DNA of 64,000 bases from Kiloniellaceae bacterium (GCA_021776195.1 JAJFGK010000051.1:1-64000), one strand, 5' to 3'; positions 23,143 to 30,966 are shown, numbered from the stretch's first letter. Numbers and translations: made by a program. The notes: a model not told the origin generated them from the letters alone.

Positions 23143-23787
23143 ATGTTCCTCTTCCCTACCGCCATCAACATCATGGACGCGGACAGTTGGGAGACCGAAA
23201 CGGTGAAACCCGATATGGACTTCGGACAGTGGCGCGAGGACAGACTCAACCGCCTTGCCAAATCCAAGATAGATCGCCCCCGCGACGCACGGCGCCGGCA
23301 ACAGCACCTCCGCTTCCTCGATGTAGCCGGACCCGACCACTGGCAGGAGAAGCATTCTCCGTCCATCCCGATCGAGGTCCGAATCAGCAACAGCCGCGTC
23401 AAGACCGTCGCCATCCGACGAGCCGTCGACGCCAGGCTCTTCGACTCCCTCGACAACGACCAACTCCGCGCCGCCGAGATGATCTACGCCGGCTACAACA
23501 TCGTCACCACCCGCGTCGCCGTCAAAGCCCAGAACTTCGAGATGGCCGGCGGCGGACGCTTCGACGGCGAAACCCCCATGCACCTGGTCCGGCAGTACCG
23601 CACCTGGATCAACCATTGCCGCGGCCGCCGCATCGCCACCGCACCCGTCCTCGATGTCATCGTCTTCGGCAAGAGCCTGGCCGAGGTCGATCGTTCCCAA
23701 AAGCGCCAAAACGGATGGACCCGGAAAACCCTTGGAATCGCCCTCGATCTCTACGCGGAACTCCAAGGTTGGAAACGCTCGGCGTGA
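23143..23787 (+). CDS. Putative regulatory protein, DUF6456-like C-terminus
   Basis: A 214-residue protein. The C-terminal half (DQLRAAEMIYAGYNIVTTR, then VLDVIVFGKSLAEVDRSQKRQNGWTRKTLGIALDLYAEL) resembles alphaproteobacterial and phage regulators with a helical DUF6456-type domain, where a conserved 'L..VE...GW..r.gk..L..AL..L' helix pair is found. It follows the micro-ORF chain and hairpin and may be controlled by them. A transcription-switching role is plausible but not shown. Confidence 0.6.
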   Translation: MFLFPTAINIMDADSWETETVKPDMDFGQWREDRLNRLAKSKIDRPRDARRRQQHLRFLDVAGPDHWQEKHSPSIPIEVRISNSRVKTVAIRRAVDARLFDSLDNDQLRAAEMIYAGYNIVTTRVAVKAQNFEMAGGGRFDGETPMHLVRQYRTWINHCRGRRIATAPVLDVIVFGKSLAEVDRSQKRQNGWTRKTLGIALDLYAELQGWKRSA

Positions 23788-24011
23788 AAAAAGGGGCTTC
23801 CCGTCCAAGGAGCAGTCTGCCATATAGCTGGCTGGACTACCGAATTGGGTCCACACGCTGGCGAGGCAGCGAGCCCTCAGCCGGCTTTTTCGTGCCCCCG
23901 CCTTGCGCACGATCCCTGTCAACCTCGCCCAACACCGGCGGCCGCGGCCAGCAGCGCGCCCTCTCCGTGCTCATCAACCAGGCCGGCGCCGCCGGTGCCA
24001 GGGAGAAACCA

Positions 24012-24569
24012 TTGACCGTCATCGCCGCCATTCACCTCGATGGAGAAACCTGGATTGGCAGCGATACCATGGCCGTCAACAACGACGCGCCGGTGGTCTG
24101 TGGTCCCAAGTGGGTTGTCGGCCAGGAGTGGGCCATCGGGGTAGCCGGCGTGCACCGAACCCAGAACATCATCGAAGCCCGGTGCCGGAGCGCTCTGAAC
24201 GACAGAGAGGCGTCCATCGGAGCAGTCTGTGGCGAAATCCGAACAGCGCTTCTCGACGACGGCTACGAGCCCGACAAAGAGCCAGTTCCAACCTTTTCAG
24301 GCTCTTTCCTGGTCGCTCATCGAGAGGGTGTCTGGAGCGTCGACAGCCAGTTCTCCTTCGTCGCCATCCCACTTAGCCGCTGCGGCGCCTTCTGGGCCAG
24401 CGGCTGCGGCAGAGACCATGCTCTCGGAGCCTTCCACGCCCTCATCAAGGCCTGGCAGCACGTCAGCCTACCGAAACTCACCGGCTGCGAACTCGTAGCC
24501 CACGCAATCGATGCTGCAATCGCCGGCGATGTCTACTGCGGCGGCACAGCTTGGGTGTCAAAACTCTAA
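24012..24569 (+). CDS. Proteasome/HslV-like Thr peptidase
   Basis: A 185-residue N-terminal-nucleophile hydrolase of the proteasome beta/HslV fold. After Met removal the chain starts TVIAAIHLDGETWIGSDTMA: Thr1 nucleophile, Asp17 at the same spacing as in HslV, and Lys32 (CGPKWVV) at the Lys33 position. VGVAG-like (AIGVAGVH), ASGCGRDHALGAFHAL (HslV GSGGPYAQAAARALL) and the end AGDVYCGGTAW match further strands and helices. TTG start with GGGAGA six bases upstream. A GTG at 23784, overlapping the previous stop (GTGA), opens the same frame and would add a 76-residue propeptide. No ATPase partner is adjacent. May process capsid or regulatory proteins. Confidence 0.82.
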   Translation: MTVIAAIHLDGETWIGSDTMAVNNDAPVVCGPKWVVGQEWAIGVAGVHRTQNIIEARCRSALNDREASIGAVCGEIRTALLDDGYEPDKEPVPTFSGSFLVAHREGVWSVDSQFSFVAIPLSRCGAFWASGCGRDHALGAFHALIKAWQHVSLPKLTGCELVAHAIDAAIAGDVYCGGTAWVSKL

Positions 24570-24582
24570 CCTGGAGATCACC

Positions 24583-24918
24583 ATGGAAAAGCCCGACAAC
24601 GTCAGCCCCGCGCAGTGGAATTTCTGCCTCGACCATGTCAACCACGGCGCCAGGAACGACCAGCTCGAGCACAAGTCCAACGTCATCCACGCGATCGCAG
24701 GCCTCAAGGCCGAGAAAGCCGCGGCAAAGGCGGAAAAGAAGGCCAAGGCTGAAGCCGCGAAGACAGAGCCCGAGGCCCAGAAGACGGCCAACACCGCCAG
24801 CACCAAGCCGCCGAAGACCCCGAGAGCGCCCAAAGCCAAAGCCAAGGCGAAGACCAAGGCCCCAGCCGACAAAGACCCAGCCGCGGCACCAGCCACCACG
24901 CCGCCGGCCGCAGCCTGA
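24583..24918 (+). CDS. Histone-H1-like Lys/Ala-rich protein
   Basis: A 111-residue product preceded by CTGGAGA. Residues 1-45 are an ordered helical part (NVSPAQWNFCLDHVNHGARNDQLEHKSNVIHAI). The rest is Lys/Ala/Pro-rich (AEKAAAKAEKKAKAEAAK, then KAKAKAKTKAPADKD), like bacterial histone H1-type tails. Such tails bind DNA and could compact phage DNA or shield it before packaging. Next to terS-like genes. Confidence 0.65.
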   Translation: MEKPDNVSPAQWNFCLDHVNHGARNDQLEHKSNVIHAIAGLKAEKAAAKAEKKAKAEAAKTEPEAQKTANTASTKPPKTPRAPKAKAKAKTKAPADKDPAAAPATTPPAAA

Positions 24919-24920
24919 CC

Positions 24921-25256
24921 ATGACCGCCGGCCAACTCTCCCTTCAGCAGCGACAGTTCTGCTCTGTCATCGCCGCAGGCAGAGAGCCCGCTCAAGCCGC
25001 GATCTTCCTCGGAATCCCCGCCCCAAGGACCTTCGCCAAAGCCATGGCCACAAAGTCCGAGATCACAGAAACCATCGCCACAATGAAGGCTGAAATGAAG
25101 GCCGGGAACGTAACAAAGGCCGGCTACGCGCCATGCGATGCCGCTGACAAGCTCGGCATCAACCGAAAAGTCGTCAACAACCTCTCCGGCCGCGTCAGAG
25201 AACTTGAAGAACTCCTCGTCGACAACAACATCCCTATCCCACCACCGCCACGATGA
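24921..25256 (+). CDS. TerS-like helix-turn-helix protein, first of two
   Basis: A 111-residue protein. LSLQQRQFCSVIAAGREPAQAAIFLGIPAPRTFAKAMATKSEITETIATMKAEM follows the same pattern as the small terminase downstream (LSPKQERFVEEYILDWNGAQAAIRAGY), so it looks like a shortened paralogue with the DNA-binding domain. A helical end and a Pro tail (IPIPPPPR) follow. It overlaps terS by four bases. Confidence 0.6.
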   Translation: MTAGQLSLQQRQFCSVIAAGREPAQAAIFLGIPAPRTFAKAMATKSEITETIATMKAEMKAGNVTKAGYAPCDAADKLGINRKVVNNLSGRVRELEELLVDNNIPIPPPPR

Positions 25257-25738
25257 CAGCCAGGCGACCCAAAAATCTCGTCCAGACCGACCGAAAGCTC
25301 TCACCAAAGCAAGAACGCTTCGTCGAAGAATACATCCTCGACTGGAATGGCGCTCAGGCCGCTATAAGAGCCGGATACAGCGAGAAAACCGCCAGGAACA
25401 TCGCCTGCGAGACATTAGCAAAACCGTACGTCAAGAAGGCCCTAGAGGCGAAACTCGCGGAAATCAGGGCTAAGACAACCGTTACAAGGGGGCTACTTGT
25501 TGATCGCGCGCACGAGATCCAGGACATGGCCAGGGTCGACCGCGACCTCGGCGCCGCCCTGCGCGCCAACGAGCAGATCGCCAAGCTGACCGGCATCTGG
25601 GTAGACAAGTCCGAGGACGTGACCGAGCCCAAGGTCTCCAAGGACGACGAGGAGGCCATCATGGCCGAGTACCGCGAGCGCGTGGCCGAGGAAGAGCGCC
25701 AGAAGCTGCACCTGGTCGAAGGTGGAAAAAGCCAATAA
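25253..25738 (+). CDS. terS: Terminase small subunit
   Basis: A 161-residue DNA-recognition subunit of the packaging motor. Residues ~16-75 hold the family signature (LSPKQERFVEEYILDWNGAQAAIRAGYSEKTARNIACETLAKPYV in pieces), a helix-turn-helix that binds the packaging site. The rest is helical (oligomerisation) with an acidic tail (EDVTEPKVSKDDEEAIMAEYRERVAEEERQ) for TerL contact. The large subunit is ~2.6 kb downstream, with small genes and a tRNA in between, an unusually wide gap. Confidence 0.85.
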   Translation: MTARRPKNLVQTDRKLSPKQERFVEEYILDWNGAQAAIRAGYSEKTARNIACETLAKPYVKKALEAKLAEIRAKTTVTRGLLVDRAHEIQDMARVDRDLGAALRANEQIAKLTGIWVDKSEDVTEPKVSKDDEEAIMAEYRERVAEEERQKLHLVEGGKSQ

Positions 25739-26267
25739 CGGTAATTATGGGAAATCGGTTCAGGTAACAACCAAGTGCTCGGCAAGTAGTCAGGGCCAGT
25801 CTGGGGCTAGACCCCGCCAGTTCTTCGGAACGATAGTATTCGGACCCCGTGAAAGCCTCTCTGAACCGCCGCCGTTACTTGCCGGCGACAAGAGGCAAAC
25901 GAGCGATCCGTGACCGTCTTCGGGCCCGTGCGCCGCCGCATGAGCTCGAGGGAAGGGTGGAGCGTGGTGCGCGAGCGTGGTCCTCCAGGCCCCTCAAGTG
26001 CCCCTCCTTCCGCCTGGGGAGCGTGGTGACGGCGTGCCGATCCTGCAGGTTGGCCCGTTGCCCCTCCTCTGGCGGCCCTTGGGCCCCCCAGGGGGTCTCT
26101 CGCGATTCCTGGCTGGTGGCAGGTCGTCGGACCCCGCCCCCACCCCGGCAAACGTGGGGCCCCCCGGGCCAAAGAATGGTTACTGAACCCCCCGATATTT
26201 GTTCCCTTTTGGCGGTTTTAGAAATTTTTCGAATTTTAATAATTTTTCACCAGCGGCGGAGGACGTG
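25739..26267 (+). other. Noncoding region after terS, possible packaging site
   Basis: No convincing gene. It is rich in G/C-run palindromes (for example GGGCCCTTGGGCCCCCC near 26070-26095 and GTGGGGCCCCCCGGGCC near 26153-26169) and ends in an AT-rich tract (26200-26245) just before the next ribosome site. Position beside terS and palindromes suit a cos or pac site; this is inference. Confidence 0.4.
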
Positions 26268-26537
26268 ATGGCGGCTTTAGCGGAACGGATTTGCGCGGCG
26301 GCTGGTCGTACTGGGTTTCGGTCGGCCGGGCAGGTTTTTGTTGAGCATGTGCTCTCTCCAAACGGCGTGATCATCAAGCAGACGCGCGTTGGCGTGCCTG
26401 ATGCACGGCTGATCAAAAGGGTCGTCAGTTTTGACGAAATCCGGTTGTCACATCGTGATCCACTTGAGTTTCACGAGCGAGAGATGGAGCGGCTTCTGTT
26501 GGGACCGGTAGAGCAGGCTGCCCTGGAGGCGATCTAA
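26268..26537 (+). CDS. Hypothetical protein
   Basis: An 89-residue product with GGAGG upstream of the ATG. It reads MAALAERICAAAGRTGFRSAGQ, then VFVEHVLSPNGVIIKQTRVGVPDARLIKRVV and a helical acidic end. No domain recognised. First gene after the noncoding packaging-type region. Confidence 0.55.
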   Translation: MAALAERICAAAGRTGFRSAGQVFVEHVLSPNGVIIKQTRVGVPDARLIKRVVSFDEIRLSHRDPLEFHEREMERLLLGPVEQAALEAI

Positions 26538-26556
26538 CAGGCGAAGGACGGCGGCC

Positions 26557-26817
26557 ATGACTGACCAAGAAAAGCTCGCGAGCATGTTGGCTGAACTGGA
26601 GGCAGAGCGGGAGCAGGCCGCACAACAGGATATGATCCGTTCAGTCTACTACGCGGCGCTGAGCATGACACCGGAAGAGCAATTGCACTTGGCTCAGCAG
26701 ATTGCCGGTGACTGGGCCTGCCCGGGGCCCAGTTTAACTTTTGCTCCCTCATTTGAGGCGGCAATGAACAGCTCCCGCGGCAGCGAGTTATGTAACTCGC
26801 CTTCGGACTATCTCTGA
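26557..26817 (+). CDS. Hypothetical helical protein
   Basis: An 86-residue product (MTDQEKLASMLAELEAEREQAAQQDMIRSVYYAALSM in pieces) with a coiled N-terminal half and no clear domain. The C-terminal third looks less ordered. Start follows GCGAAGGACGG. Confidence 0.5.
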   Translation: MTDQEKLASMLAELEAEREQAAQQDMIRSVYYAALSMTPEEQLHLAQQIAGDWACPGPSLTFAPSFEAAMNSSRGSELCNSPSDYL

Positions 26818-26967
26818 AACACCAGCGAAATCAGGGGTCTCCAATGTAACTCCGAGAGTTTGTGCGGGCTCGGGGAGACCCAGGCATAAGAGTCCTTGAC
26901 AGGCACTCAAGGGATTTGCAACCGTCAATAATTCGAATCCTTGGATTGTTCTGATAGGCGGTATTCA

Positions 26968-27177
26968 ATGAAAACTTTAGCTAGGGCCGGTGACGAGCGT
27001 TACTGGGTTGTGGCAGAGTACGAAGATGGTTCCCTGTGTCTGGAGCGCCGCCATGACGGGGAACTCGTGGTAGACCTTGACGTAGACCGCAAATCCCTCG
27101 CTCAGTTGGTCGCTTGCATCGGAGAGTATTTCGCGCTCCGGGCGGATATGGAAATACAACCGCCGTCCTCCGAGTGA
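26968..27177 (+). CDS. Small hypothetical protein
   Basis: A 69-residue product starting MKTLARAGDERYWVVAEYEDGSLCLERRHDGELVVDLD, beta-rich then helical, acidic overall. A longer start at 26941 exists but has no ribosome site. Upstream 26838-26881 holds an 8-bp inverted repeat (GGGTCTCC/GGAGACCC). Confidence 0.5.
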   Translation: MKTLARAGDERYWVVAEYEDGSLCLERRHDGELVVDLDVDRKSLAQLVACIGEYFALRADMEIQPPSSE

Positions 27178-27305
27178 GGCGGTAGCTTTCGTGTCATAAA
27201 CGCCCCTACGGCGGGCAATTTTTCATCTTGTGGCTGTTGTCGGAGTAGCGCCCGGCCTTCCCCGCGTTGTGCGGACCCTCACGACTGAACGCAAGGAGAC
27301 TGGGC

Positions 27306-27497
27306 ATGGCACGGCGGCATCCTGTGGACATCGTGAACGAGGTACTAGTCGATCCTGTCGGCGATCTCGTGGTCCACGCACTGGAACAGGCAGGCTTTCG
27401 GCTGACGCGAACGAGCCGGGCTTTGCCGCGGTGGGTGGACCCTGAAACGCAGTTGCCCGTGAACGCGACGGCGAAGGACACGGACGACGCGGCCTGA
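27306..27497 (+). CDS. Small hypothetical protein before phage tRNA
   Basis: A 63-residue product with AAGGAG eight bases before the ATG: MARRHPVDIVNEVLVDPVGDLVVHALEQAGFRLTRTSRALPRW. Helical, with no recognised domain. It ends 22 bases before the tRNA-Pro gene. Confidence 0.55.
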   Translation: MARRHPVDIVNEVLVDPVGDLVVHALEQAGFRLTRTSRALPRWVDPETQLPVNATAKDTDDAA

Positions 27498-27519
27498 CGG
27501 CTGTCCAATCTCGCACCAC

Positions 27520-27596
27520 CGGAGAGTAGCGCAGCCCGGGAGCGCGCCTGGTTTGGGACCAGGAGGCCGTAGGTTCGAATCCTACCTTTCCGACCA
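27520..27596 (+). tRNA. Phage-encoded tRNA-Pro (anticodon TGG)
   Basis: Acceptor stem CGGAGAG/CTTTCCG (one G-T pair), D arm GCGC/GCGC, anticodon stem CCTGG/CCAGG with loop TTTGGGA (anticodon TGG, reading CCA/CCG and probably all CCN), T arm GTAGG-TTCGAAT-CCTAC, discriminator A and encoded CCA. It lies inside the phage late region and differs from the host tRNA at 521, which has anticodon CGG. Confidence 0.95.
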
Positions 27597-27611
27597 ACCT
27601 TGGAGGACGAC

Positions 27612-27728
27612 ATGGCGAACAAAGATGCAGCGGGCCGGCCGATGAGGCAGGGCAAGAACGGTCGCAAGGGCGGCAAGAAGGGTGGCAAGAAGGCCAACCC
27701 CTGCAAGCCGATGAAGAAGGGCTACTAG
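27612..27728 (+). CDS. 38-residue highly basic peptide
   Basis: GGAGG lies before the ATG. The product starts MANKDAAGRPMRQGKNGRK and continues with GGKKGGKKANPCKPMKKGY: very Lys/Gly-rich, likely nucleic-acid binding or a virion DNA-associated peptide. It begins 16 bases after the tRNA. Confidence 0.55.
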   Translation: MANKDAAGRPMRQGKNGRKGGKKGGKKANPCKPMKKGY

Positions 27729-27731
27729 GCC

Positions 27732-27935
27732 GTGGAGAGCCGCCTCCGTTTGGAGTCCTCTGACATTCTCGGCCCGGGTCAGTTCATCCGCGTGAAGGCG
27801 TCTCTTGACGGCCTCCGAGCCGGGTACGACATCGTTTCGGACGACGGACCTCCCGTTTCATGTGAAACGCCGTTCGAGATCCCTACCGGCGATCGCGCGG
27901 TGCAAAAGCGCGGGCCCTGGTGGAGGCCTTGGTGA
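27732..27935 (+). CDS. Small hypothetical protein, GTG start
   Basis: A 67-residue product (VESRLRLESSDILGPGQFIRVKASLDGLRAGYDIVSDDGPP...), beta-rich, ending in RAVQKRGPWWRPW. It lies three bases after the basic peptide gene and stops one base before the next ATG. No domain recognised. Confidence 0.45.
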   Translation: MESRLRLESSDILGPGQFIRVKASLDGLRAGYDIVSDDGPPVSCETPFEIPTGDRAVQKRGPWWRPW

Positions 27936-27936
27936 C

Positions 27937-28311
27937 ATGCGTGGGCTGACCCGACGCTTGCTGCTTGGAGCCTCCGCTGCGCTGCCGCTGATGGCGCTGC
28001 CGGCCCTCGCTCGCGGCAAGGGCACGCTCGACGCGCGGGTGGTTTGGGATGACGAGTCCACGCTCAACATCCCGCCGCTTGAGATCTATGCGCGAAAGGG
28101 CGAGGTGACTGCTTGCGAGAACGGCCATCCACTTGGCGAGTTCACGCGCGACGTGATTGTTGGAGAGATCGCAAAGGGCGATGAGTTGCTGGCGTACCCG
28201 CCGATGAAGATCGGCCACGAGCTCTGTCCTCACTGCGGCGGCTCGGTCGTAGAACCACGTCACGGGCAGCATTACTACTTCGTGAACGACGGGGCGGTCG
28301 AACTCCGCTGA
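27937..28311 (+). CDS. Predicted Tat-exported zinc-ribbon protein
   Basis: A 124-residue product. The N-terminus MRGLTRRLLLGASAALPLM with ALPALARG is a Tat-type signal: twin Arg, hydrophobic stretch, Ala cleavage site. The mature part has CENGH and CPHCGGSVV, a likely zinc ribbon, and a C-terminal QHYYFVNDGAVELR. Export of a small zinc protein from a position directly upstream of terL is odd; it could be a lysogenic-conversion gene. It stops two bases before terL. Confidence 0.6.
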   Translation: MRGLTRRLLLGASAALPLMALPALARGKGTLDARVVWDDESTLNIPPLEIYARKGEVTACENGHPLGEFTRDVIVGEIAKGDELLAYPPMKIGHELCPHCGGSVVEPRHGQHYYFVNDGAVELR

Positions 28312-28313
28312 CC

Positions 28314-30833
28314 ATGGAGGTCGCCCAGCTTCTCCGCCATGATTTCCGTCTCTTCGTTGCCCAGGTCTTTCGCTCGGTCTCGCCCGGCGACAAGTACCTC
28401 CCTAACTGGCACATCGATCTGATTTGCGAGCACTTGCAGGCCCTGCAGCGCGACGAACTCGGTTGCAACGGTCTGATCGTCAACATCCCGCCGCGGTATT
28501 TGAAGCCGGTGGACGAGGATGCCTTGGTGCTGCGAGGCGATGGAGCCCGCGTTCCGCTCAAGGAAATCGAAGTCGGGGATCACGTTGTTACCCACAAGGG
28601 CCGGCCCCGGAAGGTCGTGGCCGTCGCGAAGCAGGGTGACCTTGATACCTTGCGGTTTGAGTTCCACAGCGGTCGTCATCTCACGTTGGCCCCGGACCAT
28701 CCGTTCTTGACACCGACCGGATGGACGAAAGCTGAGGATCTCAGTGTGGGCGACGTTGTCGGCGTGCCGAACCTGTCGCTCGACCTTCGGTCGGACCAGC
28801 CCGACGAGGCTTTTCGACTGGCGGGTTACCTCGTTGGTGACGGCTGTCTGGCTCCGATTGGCGATCGGGGTGGGTTCCACTGCAATCTGTCCTGCACAGA
28901 CCCCGACATGGTCGCAGAGAGTATTCGCTGCGCCGAGGTTCTGGGCTTCACGGCCAAGTTTAGAAAAACCCGGGTCAACCTCAGCCGCGGCGCCAGAGAC
29001 TGGGTGCGAAGCATTGGAATGGAGCGGACCTTGTCCGCCACAAAGAGAGTTCCCGCTTTCGTGTTCTCAGGGTCCAGGCTCCAGATTGCCGAGTTCTTGT
29101 CGGGCTACATGGCGGCGGATGGCACATTTGCGCGCAAGGGCGAAAACAGGCCGTTCCAGTATGGATGCACCACCATCTCTTCGGGGCTGGCCGACGATTT
29201 GCTCCACCTGTTCTTGAGACTGGGCGTGAGCGCGCGCCTCAGGCACCGCGTCATCGACACCAAGTACGGTGGCCCAAACTATCAGATCTGGAATGTCGAA
29301 ATCTCCACGATGGATGGCATGGCCAAACTGGCCTCGATGCTCCGAATCCCAGGCCGCAAAGGTGAGAAGCTAAATTGTCCCCAACTCAGGCGGACCGATT
29401 TCACCACCGATCTGTATGCGGACAAGATTGTAAGCATTGAGCGCGCAGGCAAGCGTCCTTGTCGGTGTCTGTCGGTGGAAGAGGATAGCAGCTTCACCGC
29501 CAACGATGTGGCGGTCCACAACAGCATCTGCATATCCGTGGCATGGGTCGCCTGGCTCCTCGGGCACAAGGCGAGCGAGAAGCTGGTCTGCGGGTCTTAC
29601 GCCGAGGACCTGGCTTTCGAGCACTCGGTCAACACCCGCCAGGTCTTGGAGGCCGGCTGGTATCAGGCTGTTTTCCCGCGTACGAAGCTGATGGCCGGCC
29701 AAAAGGAGAAGCGGCAGTTCAAGACGACGGCCAAGGGGTCTCGCCAGGCGGTCTCCGTCGGTTCGGCCGTGACCGGCTTCGGTGGCAATTGGCTGATCCT
29801 GGACGACCCGCACAATCCGAAACAGGCCGAGTCCGACACCCAGCGGAAGAGCACGTTGGAGTGGATCAGGACGACCTGGTCGACTCGGTTGAACGACAAG
29901 AAGAACGGCAAGCAAGTCCTGGTCATGCAGCGCCTGCACGAGCGCGATGCGACCGGGTATCTGTTGGCCGAGGAGCCTGAGTATTGGCACCACCTCTGCA
30001 TCCCTGGGATCGCCGAGGAAAAGACCATCATCGACTTCGGTGGGATCCGTGTGAGGCGCCAGGTTGGCGATCTGATCCACCCGGCGCGGGAGGGCAAGCC
30101 GGAAATCACCCGGATGAAGGTCAAGCTGGGAAGCTACGGCTTCTCCGGCCAGTACCAGCAGAAGCCGACCCCCGTCGGCGGCGGCATCCTGAAGCGCGCC
30201 TGGTGGCGCCTCTGGCCGAAAGACAAGGCGCCGGAGTGCGAGTTCGTCTTCCAGTCCTACGACACGGCCTACACCAAGGCGCACCTGGACAAGGCGGAAT
30301 CGGACCAGCCCGACTACTCGGCCCGGACCACCTGGGGGGTCTTCAAGAACCCGCTGTGCGAAGACTTCGACGGCAACGAGGGCCGGGTCTGCATGATCCT
30401 GATCGAGGCCTGGCGGGACCGCATCGAGTACTTCGATCTCCGCAAGGAGGCCAAGCGCTCCTACGACGAGTATGAGCCCGATTTTCTGCTGATCGAGGAG
30501 AAATCATCGGGCCAGGCCCTGGTGTCGGATCTGAAGCGGGCGAACCTCCCGATCCGGACTTATCGCCCGAAGAAGTACGAGGACAAGATGGTCCGGGCCC
30601 ACTCCATCGCACCGCTGATGGAGGCCGGGACCGTCTGGTACATGGACCGCCACTGGGCCGAGGACGTGATCGACGAGGTCGCCAACTTTCCCAAGGCGGC
30701 GCACGACGATTGGACAGACACGCTGACGCAGGCGGTCCAGTTGGCGAAGAACAACTTCACCATCGAGCATCCGACCGACGAGCCATGGGAGCCCACGGAG
30801 CGCAACCCCGCCAGGGCACGGACTTACGGGTAA
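28314..30833 (+). CDS. terL: Terminase large subunit interrupted by an intein
   Basis: ATPase and nuclease of the DNA-packaging motor. The 839-residue precursor contains a 339-residue intein at 65-403, leaving a ~500-residue terminase. The flanks join as IVNIPPRYLK/SICISVAWVAWLLGHK, a classic terminase Walker A (PPRxxKS), so the intein splits Lys from Ser of the ATP-binding loop and the unspliced protein should be inactive. Walker B is in NWLILDDPHNP. The RNase H-type nuclease follows (FQSYDTAYTKAH, then LLIEEKSSGQALV and DDWTDTLTQAVQ). It lies one gene group upstream of portal. Confidence 0.95.
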   Translation: MEVAQLLRHDFRLFVAQVFRSVSPGDKYLPNWHIDLICEHLQALQRDELGCNGLIVNIPPRYLKPVDEDALVLRGDGARVPLKEIEVGDHVVTHKGRPRKVVAVAKQGDLDTLRFEFHSGRHLTLAPDHPFLTPTGWTKAEDLSVGDVVGVPNLSLDLRSDQPDEAFRLAGYLVGDGCLAPIGDRGGFHCNLSCTDPDMVAESIRCAEVLGFTAKFRKTRVNLSRGARDWVRSIGMERTLSATKRVPAFVFSGSRLQIAEFLSGYMAADGTFARKGENRPFQYGCTTISSGLADDLLHLFLRLGVSARLRHRVIDTKYGGPNYQIWNVEISTMDGMAKLASMLRIPGRKGEKLNCPQLRRTDFTTDLYADKIVSIERAGKRPCRCLSVEEDSSFTANDVAVHNSICISVAWVAWLLGHKASEKLVCGSYAEDLAFEHSVNTRQVLEAGWYQAVFPRTKLMAGQKEKRQFKTTAKGSRQAVSVGSAVTGFGGNWLILDDPHNPKQAESDTQRKSTLEWIRTTWSTRLNDKKNGKQVLVMQRLHERDATGYLLAEEPEYWHHLCIPGIAEEKTIIDFGGIRVRRQVGDLIHPAREGKPEITRMKVKLGSYGFSGQYQQKPTPVGGGILKRAWWRLWPKDKAPECEFVFQSYDTAYTKAHLDKAESDQPDYSARTTWGVFKNPLCEDFDGNEGRVCMILIEAWRDRIEYFDLRKEAKRSYDEYEPDFLLIEEKSSGQALVSDLKRANLPIRTYRPKKYEDKMVRAHSIAPLMEAGTVWYMDRHWAEDVIDEVANFPKAAHDDWTDTLTQAVQLAKNNFTIEHPTDEPWEPTERNPARARTYG
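28506..29522 (+). other. LAGLIDADG intein in TerL Walker A, Pro at position 1
   Basis: Residues 65-403 of the precursor. The intein starts with Pro65 (PVDEDALVL), not Cys or Ser. Block B is LTLAPDHPFLTPTGW (His129). Two endonuclease motifs, LAGYLVGDG (169-177) and LSGYMAADG (262-270), form a LAGLIDADG homing endonuclease. Block F is RPCRCLSVEE with Cys385 at the F:4 position, and block G is VAVHN followed by extein Ser404. A non-nucleophilic first residue with a block F Cys and Ser at +1 matches class 3 inteins, though the usual Trp in block B (Phe here) and Thr before HN (Val here) are absent. Confidence 0.92.
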
Positions 30834-30856
30834 TTGGTGAGTTGGGAAGTGATGTC

Positions 30857-30945
30857 GGCCTCACAAACGGGCCACCGTAATTAGTCCCAAGGGGGTAGCC
30901 GATACCTTGAGGACATGGCCAACGCGGTGGCCCTTTTGTGAGGCC
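30857..30945. repeat. 21-bp inverted repeat with one mismatch, between terL and portal
   Basis: The arm at 30857-30877 (GGCCTCACAAA-C-GGGCCACCG) matches the reverse complement of 30925-30945 except one base. Arms are 47 bases apart, and the loop contains no gene. The RNA would fold into a long hairpin ahead of the portal ribosome site. No T-run follows. Confidence 0.85.
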
Positions 30946-30966
30946 GGTTTTCGAACGGAGTACTGA

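Noticed and set aside
23872..23891. Intrinsic terminator before the Thr peptidase
   Set aside because: Stem is only four pairs with a seven-base loop despite a T-run; too weak to call.
25849..26268. Plus-strand frame of 139 codons after terS
   Set aside because: Arg/Pro-rich, crosses G/C palindromes, and ends in the AT-rich tract; looks noncoding.
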